DNA from: VMCP01 sp964527775 | GTDB taxonomy: Bacteria > Bacteroidota > Bacteroidia > NS11-12g > UBA955 | Reading direction: 5' to 3' | DNA: 46,986 nt | Assembly: GCA_964527775.1 (NCBI GenBank) | Contig: CAZGQS010000014.1 | Coordinates: 1 to 46,986 of the forward strand | Notes under the pieces: generated by a model | Told to the model about the DNA's origin: nothing | The model's input: the letters and a program-made list of their open reading frames with translations, nothing else | Databases searched by the model: none | Shown: positions 1 through 6,381 of the stretch, in pieces | How the letters are laid out: every line of letters begins with the position of its first letter | How positions within the stretch are numbered: the first letter of the stretch is position 1 | Position numbers and translations under genes: made by a program

Positions 1-81
1 AATTGGTTGTCAGACGATTCTCAGCCAACGGTGTTGTTGTTGATGTCGAGTGGGGCGTTTATGGGACTCACGCTTAGCTAG
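1..81 (+). CDS. 3' end of a probable Mur ligase (Mpl/MurC-like), partial
   Basis: Frame 1 is open from the window edge to a TAG at 79-81 and encodes 26 residues. The ending VLLLMSSGAFMGL resembles the conserved C-terminal MSSGxFxGL stretch of Bacteroidota Mpl, the ligase that recycles murein tripeptide onto UDP-MurNAc; E. coli Mpl has a comparable MSNGGFGGI ending. This rests on remembered family features and only a short fragment. The stop codon lies in the first unit of the 17-bp tandem array that follows. A chance open frame is the alternative. Confidence 0.45.
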   Translation, partial: NWLSDDSQPTVLLLMSSGAFMGLTLS

Positions 82-199
82 GACTTGCGCTTCGCGGGGA
101 CTTACGCTTCGCGGGGACTTGCGCTTCGCGGGGACTTACGCTTCGCTGGGACTCACGCTTCGCTAGGACTTGCGCTTCGCTAGGACTCACGCTTCGCTA
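64..199. repeat. 17-bp tandem repeat array, 8 units
   Basis: Eight consecutive 17-bp units of consensus GGACTYRCGCTTCGCKR run without interruption, and a degenerate ninth start (GGACT) follows at 200. Units differ at only a few positions: T/C at 6, G/A at 7, and GG, TG or TA at the end. Each contains CGCTTCGC, and units with GCGCTTCGC could form a 3-bp mini-hairpin. The first unit carries the stop codon of the upstream reading frame. No open frame or known element accounts for the array. Confidence 0.95.
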
Positions 200-300
200 G
201 GACTGTGTGACTGTGGGACTAGGGGTGGATTTTAGTGAAAAGTGAGAATCACAAATTGAACATTTGCGATTTTTGCCAAGGTTTTGAATTTACGTTGGTT

Positions 301-308
301 CAACTTTG
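301..308 (+). promoter_or_regulatory. candidate -7 promoter element (CAACTTTG)
   Basis: CAACTTTG matches the Bacteroidota -7 consensus TAnnTTTG at all but the first base. It ends 6 nt before the ATG at 315, so transcription from it would give an almost leaderless mRNA for the four-helix-bundle gene. No convincing -33 TTTG is seen at the usual spacing. Confidence 0.4.
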
Positions 309-314
309 TGGAGT

Positions 315-734
315 ATGACAAAATTTAAAGAATTAGAGGTTTGGCAGCGGGCGATTGATTTCAATATGAAATTAATTGAATTGATGAAAGAGTTACCCAA
401 ATCAGAACTTTACTCACTTCAGGATCAATGTAAAAGAGCATCAGTGTCTATTTCGTCTAATATTGCAGAGGGATCAGGTCGAGGTTCGGATAAAGATTTT
501 TCAAGATTTCTGAAAATTGCGTTGAGTTCAGCATATGAGCTAGAGTCACAACTAATTATTGTGGAAACGTCATATCAACTTAATACAGAAAATTTAAGAA
601 CTGAACTTTCCATAATTCACAAACAACTAAGGTCTTTGATCTTTGCTATAAAACCCAAAAAGCAGACAGTCTCAAATTTGAAAAAGGGCATTAGCCCGTT
701 GAAAGTCTCTCAAAATGACCGAAGGGAATTTTGA
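315..734 (+). CDS. four helix bundle protein (S23/IVP family, TIGR02436-like), copy 1
   Basis: This 139-residue protein has the family signature SISSNIAEGSGR followed by KDFSRFLKIAL and ELESQLII, with helix-rich character throughout. The family was first found in insertions within 23S rRNA genes, but most members, including this one, stand alone and have no established function. The start is the ATG at 315; an in-frame TTG at 306 overlaps the likely -7 box and is less likely. Compared with the paralogue at 5881-6225 it has about 20 extra C-terminal residues. It abuts the convergent gene exactly, stop codon to stop codon. A 17-bp tandem array lies just upstream. Confidence 0.9.
   Translation: MTKFKELEVWQRAIDFNMKLIELMKELPKSELYSLQDQCKRASVSISSNIAEGSGRGSDKDFSRFLKIALSSAYELESQLIIVETSYQLNTENLRTELSIIHKQLRSLIFAIKPKKQTVSNLKKGISPLKVSQNDRREF
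681..697 (-). terminator. weak intrinsic terminator for the sigma/anti-sigma transcript
   Basis: Read on the minus strand this is a GGGC stem, TAAT loop and GCCC stem followed by five T residues, about 40-55 nt past the stop of the anti-sigma gene. The stem is only 4 bp, so termination is uncertain. It lies inside the 3' coding end of the convergent four-helix-bundle gene and may explain that protein's unusual C-terminal tail. Confidence 0.35.
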
Positions 735-2027
735 TTAGCGTAGCGACCACATCATCCCAATACCCAATCCGGTGAATGATTTTGCGTTCCATTGGTTGTT
801 GGGGCCGCGGAAGGATTGGAATACCAAGGAGGGCTCAATGATGATAGTGAATTGATCTGTGATGGGTATCATGGGACCGATGGTAAGTTTTCCATCGAAG
901 CTGAAGTTACGCTGACGATTGATGGGAGCAAAACTGGTTTCGGTGAAATAGTTGCCTTCGGTTAGGGTGGTGATACCTGGTGCTAATTGTGCTCCTAATC
1001 TGATGGGAAGTTTTAAGATTTGGGTGTGGAATCTGAATTGAATGGGTAAAGAAATCTTATCAATTCGGTAGTTGATCATGCCGGTGGTGGTGTTGAATTT
1101 GGAAGTCAACACGCTGTCCATTAGGGTAGAGTCAAAAGTTTTGATGATGGTTTCTTCGATGTTGCGCCATTGTCCGTTACCCACCCACTCGGTGTAGCTG
1201 ATTCCCAATCCCCACATGGTGGCATTTTGGAATTCACGCAACAAACTTCCTTGGTATTGAGCAATGTATTGGGTTCCTAAAATGCTGAGGTTCTGCTGAT
1301 TGTCAAAGTCGATTTGGGTATTTGACCCGGTGATGGCAGAGAATTCAACGAACCAAGGCAATTTGCCTGGACGAAGTTTGATTTCGGGTTCTTTAAAATC
1401 CAGATCTATCCAATCAACATCAGATGGAATGGTTTTCCATGAAGCGATATTGGTTCTGGATAATCTATTTTTACCATTGAAGATTTGAGCAATGCGCTGT
1501 TGAACTTCTTGAAGCGTTTCGGTCGGGATGTAAGTTGATTTCTCCGCGGTATTTGATTCAATTTCTTGACTGGTTGAAGGAGTTAATTCGATGGTTTGAG
1601 GTAGAGTTGCACGTTTATTTGACGAACGAACGCGCAATGAAGAAGATTTTGGAGATTGTGAAATGGATTTTACGTCAAGTATCTTTGATTTTTCAAAGGA
1701 TTCAACCTTAGCAGTTGTCGAAGAAATAGAGTTTAAAGATGTTGATGCTTTATCTGAAGCTGCTGTTTTTGAAGGTGCTGATGTGGAAGGTGCTACAGTG
1801 ACGCTCGATTTGATTTTAGTAGTCGCATTTTCAGCGGGAGTACTGAAGTAAGCGTATGCAGAACCAAAACCAATTAAGAGAAGCACGCTGCTGCGGGTGG
1901 TCCACCAAATGAAGCCGCGGCGCTTTTTCTTGCGGCGGTTCATCACTTCATCGAAGTTGGTTTGGGGACTGTAGGATGTCTCCAAATCTTGTAAATCCTT
2001 GATCCACTGAGGTTGATTATTGTTCAT
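735..2027 (-). CDS. putative dual membrane-spanning anti-sigma factor with C-terminal beta-barrel
   Basis: This 430-residue protein has four parts: an N-terminal cytoplasmic segment of about 38 residues ending in the basic run RRKKKRR; one hydrophobic helix at about 39-61; a low-complexity Ser/Thr/Ala/Lys linker at about 62-165, followed by a further connecting stretch; and from about 222 to the end, alternating polar/hydrophobic, aromatic-rich strands typical of an outer-membrane beta-barrel of roughly 8 strands. It overlaps the upstream ECF sigma gene by 11 bp, the usual place for an anti-sigma factor. The layout matches the Dma (dual membrane-spanning anti-sigma) proteins described in Bacteroides thetaiotaomicron, which span both membranes and hold a cognate sigma factor. 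Assignment rests on architecture and context, not alignment. It could instead be an unrelated membrane-anchored barrel. Confidence 0.65.
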   Translation of the reverse strand: MNNNQPQWIKDLQDLETSYSPQTNFDEVMNRRKKKRRGFIWWTTRSSVLLLIGFGSAYAYFSTPAENATTKIKSSVTVAPSTSAPSKTAASDKASTSLNSISSTTAKVESFEKSKILDVKSISQSPKSSSLRVRSSNKRATLPQTIELTPSTSQEIESNTAEKSTYIPTETLQEVQQRIAQIFNGKNRLSRTNIASWKTIPSDVDWIDLDFKEPEIKLRPGKLPWFVEFSAITGSNTQIDFDNQQNLSILGTQYIAQYQGSLLREFQNATMWGLGISYTEWVGNGQWRNIEETIIKTFDSTLMDSVLTSKFNTTTGMINYRIDKISLPIQFRFHTQILKLPIRLGAQLAPGITTLTEGNYFTETSFAPINRQRNFSFDGKLTIGPMIPITDQFTIIIEPSLVFQSFRGPNNQWNAKSFTGLGIGMMWSLR

Positions 2028-2556
2028 GTGGATTGGGATTAAGTTGGTGTAACATAGATTGAAGTACTTTGCGAGCCTTGGCTAATTGAGAACGGCTGGT
2101 TCCTTCGTCAATGCCTAGAGTTTCGGATATTTCTTTGTGTGAATATCCTTCTATGGCAAACATATTAAATATGGTGCGGTAACCGTCAGGTAATTTGCCA
2201 ATGAATTTCATTATTTGGTCAACGTTCACTTGATCAAATGCGTGATCATCGTAACCAATTTGGTATTCGTTTTCGGAAATGTCTTGCCAGTTGAATTTGC
2301 GGGCTCTTATTTTATTGATGGATATGTTTACGCAGATACGACGCATCCAGGTTTCCAATGAACTTTGGTACCGGAATGATTTCATGTTGTCGTATATTTT
2401 AACGTAGGCTTCCATAAGGGCGTCTTCAGCTTCTTCCTGATTTTGACAGTACCGCAGACAAAGGGACATGAGTTTCCGGGAGTGTTTTTCCCACAGAAAC
2501 TTCTGACATTTTCGGTCTTCCCGAATGCAGCCTTCCACGATTTCTTTGTCTGTCAT
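2017..2556 (-). CDS. ECF-type RNA polymerase sigma factor
   Basis: The 179-residue protein shows sigma region 2 at about 22-88, with the RYCQNQEEAEDALMEAY stretch and the FRYQSSLETWMRRI promoter-melting segment. Region 4 follows at about 117-167 with helix-turn-helix YSHKEISETLGIDEGT. Region 1.1 and most of region 3 are absent, as expected for the extracytoplasmic-function class. Its 3' end overlaps the predicted trans-envelope anti-sigma gene by 11 bp, so the two are probably translated together and act as a pair. The trigger is likely an envelope signal sensed by the partner. The regulon is unknown, and I see no clear -7 box upstream. Confidence 0.92.
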   Translation of the reverse strand: MTDKEIVEGCIREDRKCQKFLWEKHSRKLMSLCLRYCQNQEEAEDALMEAYVKIYDNMKSFRYQSSLETWMRRICVNISINKIRARKFNWQDISENEYQIGYDDHAFDQVNVDQIMKFIGKLPDGYRTIFNMFAIEGYSHKEISETLGIDEGTSRSQLAKARKVLQSMLHQLNPNPHEQ

Positions 2557-2700
2557 TTGCAGGGTTCATAGCTTGCCATCATTGCAACAGCAATTCCATA
2601 GACACATTTTGTTCGTAAAACGTGGCCTGGGCAAGTCAATATTTCGAAAAAACTTAAAATACCTCAAACGAACAAATCTTATTTAAGCGTTGGTTCTTCG

Positions 2701-2708
2701 TAACTTTG
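2701..2708 (+). promoter_or_regulatory. -7 promoter element (TAACTTTG)
   Basis: Exact match to TAnnTTTG, ending 8 nt before the ATG at 2717. The expected transcription start falls at or within a few bases of the start codon, so the GH3/serine-hydrolase mRNA is probably leaderless. It also argues against the in-frame TTG at 2690, which lies upstream of the box. Confidence 0.55.
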
Positions 2709-2716
2709 TGCAATTC

Positions 2717-5614
2717 ATGAGGAGGGTATTTGTATTTATATATTTGATTTTCAATGTTTTAAGTGTGTTTTCGCAGTCCGTTTTGGGTGCCGAAACGTAT
2801 ACATATCCCCCGAAAGAAAAAAGTGAAATTTGGGCAGATTCTTTATTAAAGACCTTAACTTTCAAGCAAATGTTGGGACAAACCATGATGGTTCCCGCAT
2901 GGACGCGCAACGCCGAAGTTGACCCAGTGGTGTTATCACAAATCAGAGATTGGGAAGTGGGCGGAATCATATTTTTCCAAGGCACGGCGGTCAATCAGAG
3001 CATGGCGTTGAACTTTTATCAGCAAGAATCAAAAATTCCGTTGTTGATCAGCATGGATGCCGAATGGGGCGCAGCCATGCGCTTAGATCACATTCATAAG
3101 TTTCCTTATCCGTTAACTTTGGGCGCCGCAAGAGACACTCAGTGGGCCTTTAGGGTGGGGAAATACATAGGGCGTGAACTTCGGATGCTGGGAATTCAAC
3201 TGAATTACGCACCCGTGGTTGACCTGAACGTCAATCCCAACAATCCCATAATTGGCTTCCGAAGTTTTGGCGAAAATCCTTTGCTGACGGCCTCTTTGGC
3301 AGCGGCCTACAACAGAGGAATGGAGAGCGAAGGTGTTTGGGGCTGCGCCAAGCATTTCCCTGGACATGGCAACACCATAACCGATTCTCACAAAGAATTG
3401 CCGGTGGTTGATCATACCCCTTCAAGCCTTCAAAACGAGCTTTTGCCGTTTGATTTGATGTTGAAAAATGGCGTAAAGTCAGTAATGGTGGGTCATTTGA
3501 AGGTACCTTTGTTAGACAGTATGCCTACTTCATTGAGTAGGAGCGTGGTCACTGATTTGCTTCGGAAAGAGTTGAATTTTGAGGGGTTAATCATCACAGA
3601 TGCCCTCAATATGAAAGGCATTGCCAATCATTTTGGAGCTGTAGATGCAGGAATAAGAGCATTGAAGGCAGGCAATGATATTATTTGTTTTCCAGAGGAT
3701 GTGCCTGGAATCATCACCGAAGCCCTTCGACTAAAAGATTCGGGCTGGCTAGACAGTGCTGAAATTGCCCAAAAAGTAAAACGAATTTTGTTCTCTAAGC
3801 ATCAATTGGGGCTTTTTGACAAATTAGAAGTCAACGCCGAAACCATTGATCAGCGCATATCTGAGAATTACACCGTTTACCTGCAAAATGAACCCATCGA
3901 CAAAGTAATTACGTTGATCAACGGCCCTTCTGACGATGATAAAAATCCGCTAAAATTAGGACATCTTTTGCCATTTCAAAAAGACACGGTTCGTTTATTG
4001 GTTTTTGGGGATGGAATTTCGCGTACCCTCCTTCGCCGAATGGAATGGTATGCCAATGTGCAACTTATTTGGGCAAAGAAATTCGATTCTACCCAATCGT
4101 TGATTGCATTTTCTGATTCTTTGAAAGATGAACGTTGGGTGATTTTCAACGGAAACCAACGGATGTGGAGTAACAGTCCCCGGAAATTGCCGAAAAACTT
4201 GGTTCAATTTGTAGAATCTACCAAGAGCAGTCCTGTATTGATACACACCGGAAACATCTACGCATTACGCGATTTAACCCGAAAAATTCCCGTCATGGTG
4301 GGCTATGAGACCGGCGAAGAATTTCAATCGGCCTGTGTAGATGCTCTTTTTGGTAGAAGTAATATCTTGGGAAAGCCACCCGTTAAGCTGTCTAGTGAGC
4401 CTGTGAACCACAACGTGGTCATTGGTCGCGAATCTAATTGGGAAGCGAGTTTTCCCATGCATCCTGAATTCAACCAGGAAGATTCTTGCGGGAAGTTCAA
4501 GCAGTTGAACGACCTCATGGACTCTGTCATCAGCAGCGGAGCGTCAACTTCTGCTCAGCTTTTGGTTCTCAAAGACGGCCAATTAAAATATAACATCTCT
4601 CGCGGATCTTACTTAGCACATTTTTCTGATGGCGACACCTTGCTTCCCGTGAATGAATACACCGTTTATGATATTGCCAGCATTACAAAAATTGTAGGCA
4701 TGACGGCTGCAATGATGGAGCTTTTCGAAGAGCGCGAATACCGGTTAGATGACCCCATAGGCCGCTACTGGAAGGAAGTTCGTAAATATCCTTGGAGCCA
4801 CCTTCCCATATCTAGTTTTCTCACACACAGAACCGGACTTCCAGCATTTTTGCCCCTCTATCAACGTATTTCAAACCACCCAGATACCTTGTTGTTTGAT
4901 TCATTGCCCAGTCGTTTACAGGATTCGGTTTGGCGTTGGATTTGTAAAACCCAACCTCGAGGCGGTTTCAATGCTGAATATCTTTACAGCGATTTGAACG
5001 CCATCATTTTAGGCAAATTTGTAGAGCACCTTTCTGACCTCCCATTAGATGAGTTTTTATACAAAAAAGTATTTCAACCCGCTCAGATGAAAATGACCCG
5101 TTTTCGTCCCAATCAATTTGGTTTGTCGGCTCGCGTAGCTCCTACGGCTTTAGATCCAACTTGGCGAGGTTTGATAAGGGGAGAAGTTCATGACCCTTCT
5201 GCTTTTTTTCTCGGGGGACTTTCGGGCAACGCAGGACTGTTCAGCAACTCGGTTGACTTGGCCAAATTCATGCAAGCCTTATTGAACTCTTCTCGACATG
5301 ATTACGATGGCTTCAAACTATTCAAACCCGAAACCGTTCAAAAATTCACCGAAGTCTATCACACCGAACGAATCACCACCGCCAACCACCGTGGTCTAGG
5401 CTTTGACAAACCCCACGGAAACAACGTGTACCCCGGCGCACCCACCTCTTTGTTCGGACACTCTGGTTTTACCGGCACATGGCTCTGGGCTGACCCCGAA
5501 TCACAAACCGTGTTCGTTTTCCTATCTAACCGCACCTATCCCAATGACCAGCAAAACATTTTGGCCAAGAAAGGGTGGAGGGGGAGATTATTGAGTACAG
5601 TCCTTGGACTTTAG
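2717..5614 (+). CDS. glycoside hydrolase family 3 (beta-N-acetylhexosaminidase-like) fused to a serine beta-lactamase-family hydrolase
   Basis: This 965-residue secreted protein starts with a signal peptide of about 20 residues. The first half is GH3 of the NagZ type: KHFPGHG near residue 212 followed by DSH (the His/Asp general-acid loop), and nucleophile Asp near 295 in IITDALNMKG. A less conserved middle domain covers about 370-560. The last 350 residues are a class-C-like beta-lactamase/esterase fold with SxxK (SITK, 655-658), a YSDLN segment in the YxN position and HSGFTG in the KTG position. This fusion is known in Bacteroidota and is thought to act on murein or amino-sugar oligomers in the periplasm. 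It is unlikely to be a resistance beta-lactamase. The stop codon lies in the first units of the heptamer array. Confidence 0.9.
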   Translation: MRRVFVFIYLIFNVLSVFSQSVLGAETYTYPPKEKSEIWADSLLKTLTFKQMLGQTMMVPAWTRNAEVDPVVLSQIRDWEVGGIIFFQGTAVNQSMALNFYQQESKIPLLISMDAEWGAAMRLDHIHKFPYPLTLGAARDTQWAFRVGKYIGRELRMLGIQLNYAPVVDLNVNPNNPIIGFRSFGENPLLTASLAAAYNRGMESEGVWGCAKHFPGHGNTITDSHKELPVVDHTPSSLQNELLPFDLMLKNGVKSVMVGHLKVPLLDSMPTSLSRSVVTDLLRKELNFEGLIITDALNMKGIANHFGAVDAGIRALKAGNDIICFPEDVPGIITEALRLKDSGWLDSAEIAQKVKRILFSKHQLGLFDKLEVNAETIDQRISENYTVYLQNEPIDKVITLINGPSDDDKNPLKLGHLLPFQKDTVRLLVFGDGISRTLLRRMEWYANVQLIWAKKFDSTQSLIAFSDSLKDERWVIFNGNQRMWSNSPRKLPKNLVQFVESTKSSPVLIHTGNIYALRDLTRKIPVMVGYETGEEFQSACVDALFGRSNILGKPPVKLSSEPVNHNVVIGRESNWEASFPMHPEFNQEDSCGKFKQLNDLMDSVISSGASTSAQLLVLKDGQLKYNISRGSYLAHFSDGDTLLPVNEYTVYDIASITKIVGMTAAMMELFEEREYRLDDPIGRYWKEVRKYPWSHLPISSFLTHRTGLPAFLPLYQRISNHPDTLLFDSLPSRLQDSVWRWICKTQPRGGFNAEYLYSDLNAIILGKFVEHLSDLPLDEFLYKKVFQPAQMKMTRFRPNQFGLSARVAPTALDPTWRGLIRGEVHDPSAFFLGGLSGNAGLFSNSVDLAKFMQALLNSSRHDYDGFKLFKPETVQKFTEVYHTERITTANHRGLGFDKPHGNNVYPGAPTSLFGHSGFTGTWLWADPESQTVFVFLSNRTYPNDQQNILAKKGWRGRLLSTVLGL

Positions 5615-5672
5615 TCTTTGGTCTTTAGTCTTTGGTCTTTAGTCTTTGGTCCTTGGTCCTTGGTCCTTGGCT
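5601..5672. repeat. heptamer tandem repeat array (TCTTTGG / TCTTTAG / TCCTTGG)
   Basis: Ten in-register 7-bp units run from 5601 up to the assembly gap. TCTTTGG and TCTTTAG alternate, then change to TCCTTGG. The first two units encode the final residues and TAG stop of the GH3 fusion gene. Because 7 is not a multiple of 3, the TAG in successive TCTTTAG units falls in all three frames. The last 55 bp recur after the N run, so the true copy number is unresolved. Confidence 0.92.
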
Positions 5673-5772
5673 NNNNNNNNNNNNNNNNNNNNNNNNNNNN
5701 NNNNNNNNNNNNNNNNNNNNNNNNNNNNNNNNNNNNNNNNNNNNNNNNNNNNNNNNNNNNNNNNNNNNNNNN
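5673..5772. other. assembly gap, 100 N, flanked by a 55-bp duplicate
   Basis: A run of exactly 100 N. The 55 bp before it (5618-5672) are identical to the 55 bp after it (5773-5827). The same geometry occurs at two coding gaps here, which points to overlapping contig ends joined by a fixed-size spacer. Here the overlap lies in heptamer repeats, so the real array length could differ. Confidence 0.95.
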
Positions 5773-5827
5773 TTGGTCTTTAGTCTTTGGTCTTTAGTCT
5801 TTGGTCCTTGGTCCTTGGTCCTTGGCT
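5773..5827. repeat. heptamer array, copy after the assembly gap
   Basis: The same 55 bp of TCTTTGG/TCTTTAG/TCCTTGG units as at 5618-5672. It is probably the same genomic locus shown twice because of the scaffold join. If the join is collapsed, one array remains between the two convergent genes. Confidence 0.9.
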
Positions 5828-5851
5828 AAAGCCCCCCTCAAAGACTAATAG

Positions 5852-5880
5852 CTAAAGACCAAAGACTAAAGACCAAAAAC
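5852..5880. repeat. inverted heptamer array next to the four-helix-bundle stop codon
   Basis: Units CTAAAGA, CCAAAGA, CTAAAGA and CCAAAAA are the reverse complement of the TCTTTAG/TCTTTGG array on the other side of the gap. The array ends directly at the stop codon (5881-5883) of the minus-strand gene. Each convergent gene therefore carries the same repeat, in the same sense, just past its own stop. Together they could pair into a stem of more than 20 bp. Confidence 0.88.
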
Positions 5881-6225
5881 CTACTTTGTCAAAGCCTTAA
5901 TCAACCCATTCAGTTGTTTTTGTACCGATTCTAACTCTTTCATGAGTTCTGGATGTTCAGTTCCAAAAACATTTTTTAGAATAATCAATTGACATTCAAG
6001 TTCAAACGATGAACCCAAGGCTATGTGTAGGAATCGAACAAAGTCTTTTTCTGAATCTCTACCAGCCCCCTCTGCAATGTTAGAGGATATAGAGATGGCA
6101 GATCTTCGACACTGACTTTGCAATTCATAAACATCCGATTTAGGTAAAGCCTTAAAGATTGAAAATACCATTTTGTTCAATTCAATTGATTGGTTCCAAA
6201 CATTTAGATTTCTATAGTTTCTCAT
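5881..6225 (-). CDS. four helix bundle protein (S23/IVP family), copy 2
   Basis: This 114-residue protein is clearly paralogous to the one at 315-734. It shares SISSNIAEGAGR, KDFVRFLHIAL and ELECQLII, and the N-terminal NVWNQSIEL corresponds to EVWQRAIDF in copy 1. Length is normal for the family and the protein should fold as four helices. Function is unknown; no rRNA gene, reverse transcriptase or transposase is nearby. Heptamer repeats of the same type and orientation flank it on both sides (5852-5880 and 6321-6373), giving it the look of a repeat-bounded cassette. Confidence 0.9.
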   Translation of the reverse strand: MRNYRNLNVWNQSIELNKMVFSIFKALPKSDVYELQSQCRRSAISISSNIAEGAGRDSEKDFVRFLHIALGSSFELECQLIILKNVFGTEHPELMKELESVQKQLNGLIKALTK

Positions 6226-6295
6226 ACAGCGAATTTCGGCCCGCTTTTGTCGGATTACTTGTCGATTTTTACAACTGAATGGTCAACTAATTAAT

Positions 6296-6303
6296 TATAT
6301 TTG
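6296..6303 (+). promoter_or_regulatory. -7 promoter element (TATATTTG) of the M13 peptidase gene
   Basis: Exact TAnnTTTG match about 78 nt upstream of the ATG at 6382. The 3' part of the box lies inside a perfect 19-bp palindrome at 6299-6317, so a protein bound there would cover the promoter and transcription start. The leader would contain the heptamer array at 6321-6373. Confidence 0.5.
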
Positions 6304-6317
6304 TAATTATTACAAAT
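6299..6317. promoter_or_regulatory. 19-bp perfect palindrome, Fur/Zur/PerR-like operator candidate
   Basis: ATTTGTAATTATTACAAAT is a perfect inverted repeat about one central T. Its core TTGTAAT-T-ATTACAA follows the 7-1-7 layout of Fur-superfamily boxes (xxxTAATnATTAxxx) and is closest to the Bacillus Zur box TCGTAATnATTACGA. It overlaps the -7 element of a gene encoding a zinc metallopeptidase, so metal-dependent repression is plausible. This is inferred from motif form only; no regulator gene is in the window. Confidence 0.5.
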
Positions 6318-6320
6318 CCC

Positions 6321-6373
6321 CCAAAGACCAAAGACCAAAGACCAAGGACCAAAGACCAAAGACCAAAGACCAA
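6321..6373. repeat. heptamer array CCAAAGA x7 in the M13 peptidase leader
   Basis: Seven in-register units of CCAAAGA (one is CCAAGGA) plus a partial unit fill the space between the palindrome and the M13 start codon. The unit is the reverse complement of TCTTTGG in the array past the GH3 gene. If transcribed it would lie in the 5' leader. Confidence 0.93.
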
Positions 6374-6381
6374 CCCCCAAA

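Noticed and set aside
2717..5614. Beta-lactamase domain as antibiotic resistance
   Set aside because: It is fused to a murein-type GH3 in a known Bacteroidota architecture; the SxxK fold is shared by many esterases and peptidases.
315..6225. The two S23/IVP-like genes as markers of 23S rRNA intervening sequences
   Set aside because: No rRNA sequence flanks either copy; both lie between protein-coding genes.
5881..6225. Four-helix-bundle protein as the Avd component of a diversity-generating retroelement
   Set aside because: No reverse transcriptase and no template/variable repeat pair is present in the window.
5601..6373. Heptamer arrays as a CRISPR array
   Set aside because: Units are 7 bp with no unique spacers, and no cas genes are nearby.
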